Shown piece after piece: positions 62,701 through 64,000 of a DNA stretch of 64,000 nucleotides. The DNA is from Mytilus galloprovincialis (taxonomy: Eukaryota > Mollusca > Bivalvia > Mytilida > Mytilidae). Under the pieces are notes generated by a model. That model saw nothing but the letters and a program-made list of their open reading frames with translations, made no database searches and was not told where the DNA came from. Positions within the stretch are counted from its first letter, which is position 1. Every line of letters starts with the position of its first letter. Made by a program: the position numbers and the translations under genes. The stretch lies in assembly GCF_965363235.1 (NCBI RefSeq), contig NC_134840.1, positions 97,166,416 through 97,230,415 of the forward strand. The letters are read 5' to 3'.

Positions 62701-62984
62701 ACAGAGGTAAAACAGTATACCCCCCTTTTTTAAAGCGGGGGTATAATAAGAAGATGTGGTATTAGTGTCAATGAGACAACTCTTCAATTCCACTGAGAAT
62801 AACTTACCTGTCTTTCTTTGACATTTTTCATTTGATTCTTCACATTGCTAAAATCCTGACCACCAAAATTTTTGGGGTGTCTTCTAGGAGGTTCTCTCCT
62901 ATCTGATCTTTCTTGTTGTTTATGCTGCATTCCCTCCCTTGATCTGTCTGACAAAAAGTTGTAGGAAGGATCTGGAGGAGGTCC
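44678..62984 (-). CDS. CCDC9: CCDC9-like RNA-associated protein, 5' incomplete, with a PAM2 motif
   Basis: Minus-strand exons with matching phases are 62984-62808, 60300-60125, 59509-59469, 57040-56984 and 54950-53238, then either 47613-47557 or 44721-44678. The first two carry the CCDC9 family core: YNFLSDRSREG, RREPPRRHPKNFGGQDFSNV and then VTMTGKERREYFEWK with SSGEWKREWDKEKFE. These align with human CCDC9 (RNFLDDP, RRHGRNWGGPDFERV, SMTGRERSEYLRWK, TGQWRREWDAEK, from memory). The large exon adds an RG-rich stretch, acidic EDEDEWEDCDDD, a PAM2 site LNPDAPEFTP, and long Ser/Thr/Asp/Lys low-complexity sequence. Human CCDC9 has been reported in exon-junction-complex interactomes, so a role in mRNP biology is likely. 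The visible part is about 720 codons plus a short C-terminus. The 5' exons are beyond 64000. Confidence 0.88.
45556..46835. mobile_element. Nested DNA element with CAGGGGCGGATCCAG-type ends
   Basis: The left end is CAGGGGCGGATCCAGG and the right end is CTGAATCCGCCACTG, its imperfect complement, flanked on both sides by AGAGT. Inside lies a copy of the AATGGGGAATGTGTCAAAGAG dispersed family (46038-46310). The ends suggest a non-autonomous hAT-like element, but the 5-bp flank leaves the superfamily open. Confidence 0.65.
46038..46310 (+). repeat. Dispersed repeat (AATGGGGAATGTGTCAAAGAG family)
   Basis: Shares long stretches with 48073-48350, for example AAATTCCCGCACCCGGAG and ACTAGT(T/C)CAGTGATAATGAA. 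The three-layer order (this repeat in a TIR element in a second TIR element) gives relative insertion ages. Confidence 0.75.
47557..47613 (-). CDS. CCDC9: CCDC9-like alternative terminal coding exon (cassette with in-frame stop)
   Basis: Acceptor GTTTATTTTGTAG, donor TGACCG|GTAAGT. In the phase left by the large exon it reads E-SSKDDQKEPDQ and TAG at 47578-47576. Only 19 nt follow the stop before the donor, which is too short a distance to trigger decay by the 50-nt rule. It would yield a 733-residue tail variant of the visible part. Use of this exon is not proven. Confidence 0.55.
47690..48070 (+). repeat. Dispersed tandem-unit repeat (CCATGAAAATGAGGTCAAG family)
   Basis: Two to three units of about 150 bp, each with AATGAACCATG(A/C)AAATGAGGTCAAG and CAAATAAACGTGACC-like blocks. 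The same family is at 58318-59330 and 63386-63990. Confidence 0.7.
48073..48350 (+). repeat. Dispersed repeat (AATGGGGAATGTGTCAAAGAG family), second copy
   Basis: Nearly collinear with 46038-46310, ending GGCCAGAGGCTCCTGACTTGG and GCGGGGTTAAACATG. It is non-coding. Confidence 0.75.
49870..50640. repeat. Dispersed repeat with about 155-bp internal units
   Basis: Opens AAGAGGCTGTCACAACGACA. Four units follow carrying TTTCAAGAACCATAACTCCT and AAAATCGTCATTATTGAACTT. It closes with a CG-rich CCGCCCGCCCGGTCGACCGG segment and CAAAAATCCGGTTA. It lies in the CCDC9-like intron. Confidence 0.75.
50841..52972. repeat. 2.1 kb minisatellite, 47-bp and 55-bp units, about 40 copies or more
   Basis: The unit runs TCAGGATGTGATCATGTTTA, TTTGATACAATCATGACCCC, TGCTTTG (47 bp). 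A second unit type carries an extra TTCACATG/TTCACACG tail (55 bp). Copies are nearly identical, with point variants such as TTTATTTG to TTGATTTG, so the array is young. It starts 265 bp from the 3' splice border of the large CCDC9-like exon. On the gene's strand most units contain AATAAA. Confidence 0.95.
52975..53140 (+). repeat. Molluscan TGATTGATTGGTGTTTAATG repeat fragment
   Basis: The block TGATTGATTGGTGTTTAATG followed by GGTCAGTTTTTTATTGGGGG and GAGAAGCTGGAG matches a family also seen near 28600-28730 and, in part, 27690 and 36340. Confidence 0.6.
53238..54950 (-). CDS. CCDC9: CCDC9-like large exon (570 codons): RG-rich, acidic, PAM2 and repeats
   Basis: 1713 bp after the acceptor TATCTTTTTCTTAG, closing at GAAG|GTAAGA. 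The frame reads SPEEAPRVSSEKGRQRP and includes MAAGRGRGRGRGK (ATG at 54822 in AGAATGGCT context, a possible internal start). It continues with DSDLLVIKLDN, two acidic patches, the PAM2 motif, a Lys/Gln-rich highly charged middle, degenerate 8-9 residue KDTTEV-type repeats, and two perfect copies of a 19-residue unit (TSDDSSSGAGTMEQMA core). An internal donor-like CCTAGG|GTAAGT lies 23 nt into the exon. The frame runs 7 codons past the donor before a stop, so a further exon is expected. Confidence 0.93.
53281..53394 (-). repeat. Perfect 57-bp tandem duplication inside the coding exon
   Basis: Two adjacent identical copies starting GTCGGCCATCTGCTCCATGG at 53281 and 53338. The unit is 19 codons, so the frame is kept. 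Near-perfect identity means recent duplication or gene conversion. Confidence 0.9.
53395..53655 (-). repeat. Degenerate in-frame coding repeat (KDTTEV units)
   Basis: About ten units of 24-30 bp, each encoding a variant of V-K-D-T-T-E-V-(D/G/V). The complementary strand is also open, which explains a spurious 181-codon plus-strand frame over 53255-53800. Confidence 0.8.
54256..54285 (-). other. PAM2 motif coding segment
   Basis: Encodes L-N-P-D-A-P-E-F-T-P. This fits the PAM2 consensus L-N-x-x-A-x-E-F-x-P that binds the MLLE domain of cytoplasmic poly(A)-binding protein and UBR5. It is preceded by VNTQ and followed by TSPLSSPNSRSP, a typical disordered setting. Confidence 0.85.
55626..55870 (+). 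repeat. Dispersed repeat (GGAACCCAGTGTCTCGCCTA family), short copy
   Basis: Begins GGGTTCTGCGGAACCCAGTG and shares CTCAACAAAAAATGAGGAAA with the longer copy at 60787-61650. It also has the closing AGAAGGCTCGACAAAAAC. Confidence 0.65.
55827..56195 (+). repeat. Dispersed repeat (CGCAGGGCACAGCTTTATAC family)
   Basis: Opens GGTGCTCCGCAGGGCACAGC with CTTTATACGACCCCAG and ends TTTTGGGTCGTATAAA, so its ends form a short inverted repeat (TTTATACGACCC). It is non-coding. Confidence 0.6.
56984..57040 (-). CDS. CCDC9: CCDC9-like 57-bp exon (Gly/Arg-rich)
   Basis: Begins after a weak acceptor (TTTCTGGTTAAAG) and ends CATAAAG before GTACAG. It reads A-GRIGSGRFDRGEMDERHK with phases that match both neighbours. 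The length is a multiple of three, so skipping it would keep the frame. Confidence 0.8.
57599..57753. repeat. 155-bp inverted repeat in a CCDC9-like intron
   Basis: The left arm is GGAGATAACTGTATTGTATT and TTAAGCTTGGCC. The right arm holds their complement, ending GGCCAAGCTTAA and AATACAATATAGTTATCTCC. The spacer is about 60 bp. Confidence 0.75.
58318..59330 (+). repeat. Dispersed tandem-unit repeat with AGGTCAAGGTCA boxes
   Basis: Five to six units of 143-152 bp, each starting near (A/T)GAACCATGAAAATGAGGTCA and containing TTCCATACACCAAATATAG. Several units hold AGGTCAAGGTCA or a near variant. The family recurs at 63386-63990 and 47690-48070. A 62-codon minus frame here is repeat-derived. 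Confidence 0.75.
59469..59509 (-). CDS. CCDC9: CCDC9-like 41-bp exon
   Basis: Acceptor TATTTTTTTTAG, donor GACCAG|GTAAGG. It reads E-SDEAKQTEPAKRP with split codons at both ends that agree with the flanking exons. It has a low-complexity linker character. Confidence 0.85.
59641..59856 (+). repeat. Dispersed repeat (CCAATCAACTTGAAAC family), copy 3
   Basis: Begins GTCCGTCCGTCCTTCTTCAG and continues with GTCAAGGTAGTTTTTGATGA, as in the copies near 24570 and 25540. Confidence 0.7.
60125..60300 (-). CDS. CCDC9: CCDC9-like exon with the TMTGKERREY core
   Basis: 176 bp, phase 0 in, two bases out. The acceptor is TCTTCTACAG and the donor TTTGA|GTAAGT. The peptide NRNGPPKSKFEMTVTMTG continues KERREYFEWKADRDRVDNAR and ends with GEWKREWDKEKFE. 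This is the most conserved segment of the CCDC9 family. Confidence 0.94.
60787..61650 (+). repeat. Dispersed repeat (GGAACCCAGTGTCTCGCCTA family), long copy with tandem units
   Basis: After the head there are three units of about 180 bp with AAGTTTGGTA(G/C)AAATC(C/A)AGGATAG and TCCATTTATAAGTAAAATAC. It ends in a GACGACGACGG-rich stretch and GTTGAAGGCTCGAC. Confidence 0.75.
62265..62745 (+). repeat. Dispersed repeat with duplicated 170-bp unit and GACTGACGGACG microsatellite
   Basis: The unit GTGTTCGGTAAACAGGAAGT through AACGCATCACACGGTATAG and GTTCCTGAGAAAAATGTGAC occurs twice, near 62321 and 62490. The tail at 62632-62705 is a GACTGACG/GACG simple repeat. The ends carry ACCCCCGCCCC and AAGCGGGGGTATAATA. 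Confidence 0.8.
62750..62785 (-). repeat. GAGAGTTGTCTCATTGGC-family fragment
   Basis: AAGATGTGGTATTAGTGTCA followed by ATGAGACAACTCTTC. It ends about 20 bp before the splice donor of the neighbouring CCDC9-like exon. Confidence 0.65.
62808..62984 (-). CDS. CCDC9: CCDC9-like exon with the YNFL...FGGQDF core
   Basis: 177 bp, exactly 59 codons, phase 0 at both ends. The acceptor is TTACTTTTCAG and the donor AAAGACAG|GTAAGT. It encodes GPPPDPSYNFLSDRSREG through RRHPKNFGGQDFSNVKNQMK to NVKERQ. A highly charged, probably helical segment follows the conserved core. Confidence 0.92.
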
Positions 62985-63385
62985 CTGAAAAGTAATTGTC
63001 AAAAATATAATAAGTAAAATATGATTCATTACCGTTACAGTGTTCTCCCCTGTATTTCCATACATGGGGTTAAAGTTTCACTAAAATCATAGCACAATGT
63101 TTATTAAACCTTTTATAATAAAATCTTACAGATAGTGATGTGGTAAAACAAGAGTGCACACCCTGAAATGTCTTGCCTTCTTTACTTATCATTGATAAAA
63201 TTGATGCTGAACATTTTACACTGACCATTGTAGTGATGAAGTTTCATTGATATTTATCAAAATAGGTATTTTTTTTTATGAAATGGACTCAAATGCAACT
63301 TAACAAATTACAGACAAGAGTGCACACGCTGAAATGTCTCGCCTTCTTTACTTATCATTTATATCCTGCTGATAGTCTTAAATAT

Positions 63386-63990
63386 AAAGCTTTATTACAA
63401 CTGTAACATAACCTTAACATTAACCAAGAAAACTAAACATTGACCAATGAACCATGAAAATGAGGTCAAGGTCAGATGAACCATACCAGGCAGGCATGTA
63501 CAGCTAACAATTTTTCCATAAAACAGATATAGTTGACCTATTGCTTATAGTTTAAGAAAAACAGACCAAAACACAAAAAAATAACATTGAGCAAAGGACT
63601 GTGAAAATGAGGTCAAGGTAAAAAATACTGTGGATATAGGTCATAAAATATTTCCATACACCTAATATAGTTGACCTATTGCATATTGTATTAGAAAAAA
63701 AAAAACAAAACTCAAAAACTTCAGTTTTGACCACTGAACCATGAAAATCAGGTCAAGGTCAGATGACACCTGCCAGTTGGACATGTTCACCTTACAGTCC
63801 TTCCATACACCAAATATACTAGTCCTATTGTTTATAGTATATGAGATATGGACTTGACCACCAAAACTTAACCTTGTTCACTGATCGATTAATTGAGGTC
63901 GACGTCAAGTGAAAACTGTCTGCTGGGCCAGAGGACCTTGCAAGGTATGCAGTTATCCTATTACTTAAAGTAAGAGAGAATTTAAAATTA
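63386..63990 (+). repeat. Dispersed tandem-unit repeat (CCATGAAAATGAGGTCAAG family), right-edge copy
   Basis: Four units of about 145-150 bp, collinear with 58318-59330, including AAGCTTTATTACAACTGT at the head. AGGTCAAGGTCA occurs near 63462 and 63752. It is cut by the window edge. Confidence 0.75.
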
Positions 63991-64000
63991 CAAAAAATCT

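Overview
The window is eukaryotic, AT-rich and intron-dominated. It is most likely from a bivalve mollusc of the mussel (Mytilus-like) type. The reasons are small exons with GT-AG borders, very long introns, and many copies of dispersed repeats that I recall as common in mussel genomes, such as the block containing GAGAGTTGTCTCATTGGC and the block ending in a CTCACTTGGCCCTTCGGGCC-like palindrome. The species call is inference. No prokaryotic gene, rRNA or intact tRNA was seen.

Region 1 (1.1-14.9 kb, minus strand) holds a complete five-exon steroid 5-alpha-reductase gene (SRD5A1/2 type). All splice phases agree and the product is 269 residues. Its 10.3 kb first intron carries a Penelope-like reverse transcriptase relic, a probable solo LTR, a tRNA-type SINE, a MITE and a 140-bp hairpin. 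A frameshifted tandem copy of part of exon 4 lies in intron 3.

Region 2 (17.5-35.4 kb, plus strand) holds four separate genes for small single-pass membrane proteins with the InaF motif. The first is close to vertebrate INAFM1/INAFM2; the other three are divergent. The layout recalls the Drosophila inaF locus, which encodes several InaF-motif peptides needed for TRP channel function. This cluster is the most notable content of the window.

Region 3 (35.6-44.6 kb) has no recognised gene. It contains a 39/40-bp minisatellite (about 40.2-41.6 kb) and an AT-rich, repeat-poor stretch that may be the long 3' UTR of the next gene.

Region 4 (44.7-63.0 kb and beyond, minus strand) is a CCDC9-like gene whose 5' exons lie past the right edge. 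Five phase-compatible internal exons plus two alternative terminal exons are visible. A 1.7 kb exon encodes an RG-rich segment, acidic patches, a PAM2 (poly(A)-binding-protein-interacting) motif and degenerate Thr/Asp repeats. The intron after it contains a 2.1 kb minisatellite with a 47-bp unit that places a sense-strand AATAAA in most copies, and a nested pair of inverted-repeat DNA elements.

All gene calls come from translating the sequence by eye and from remembered family motifs. No search was run.
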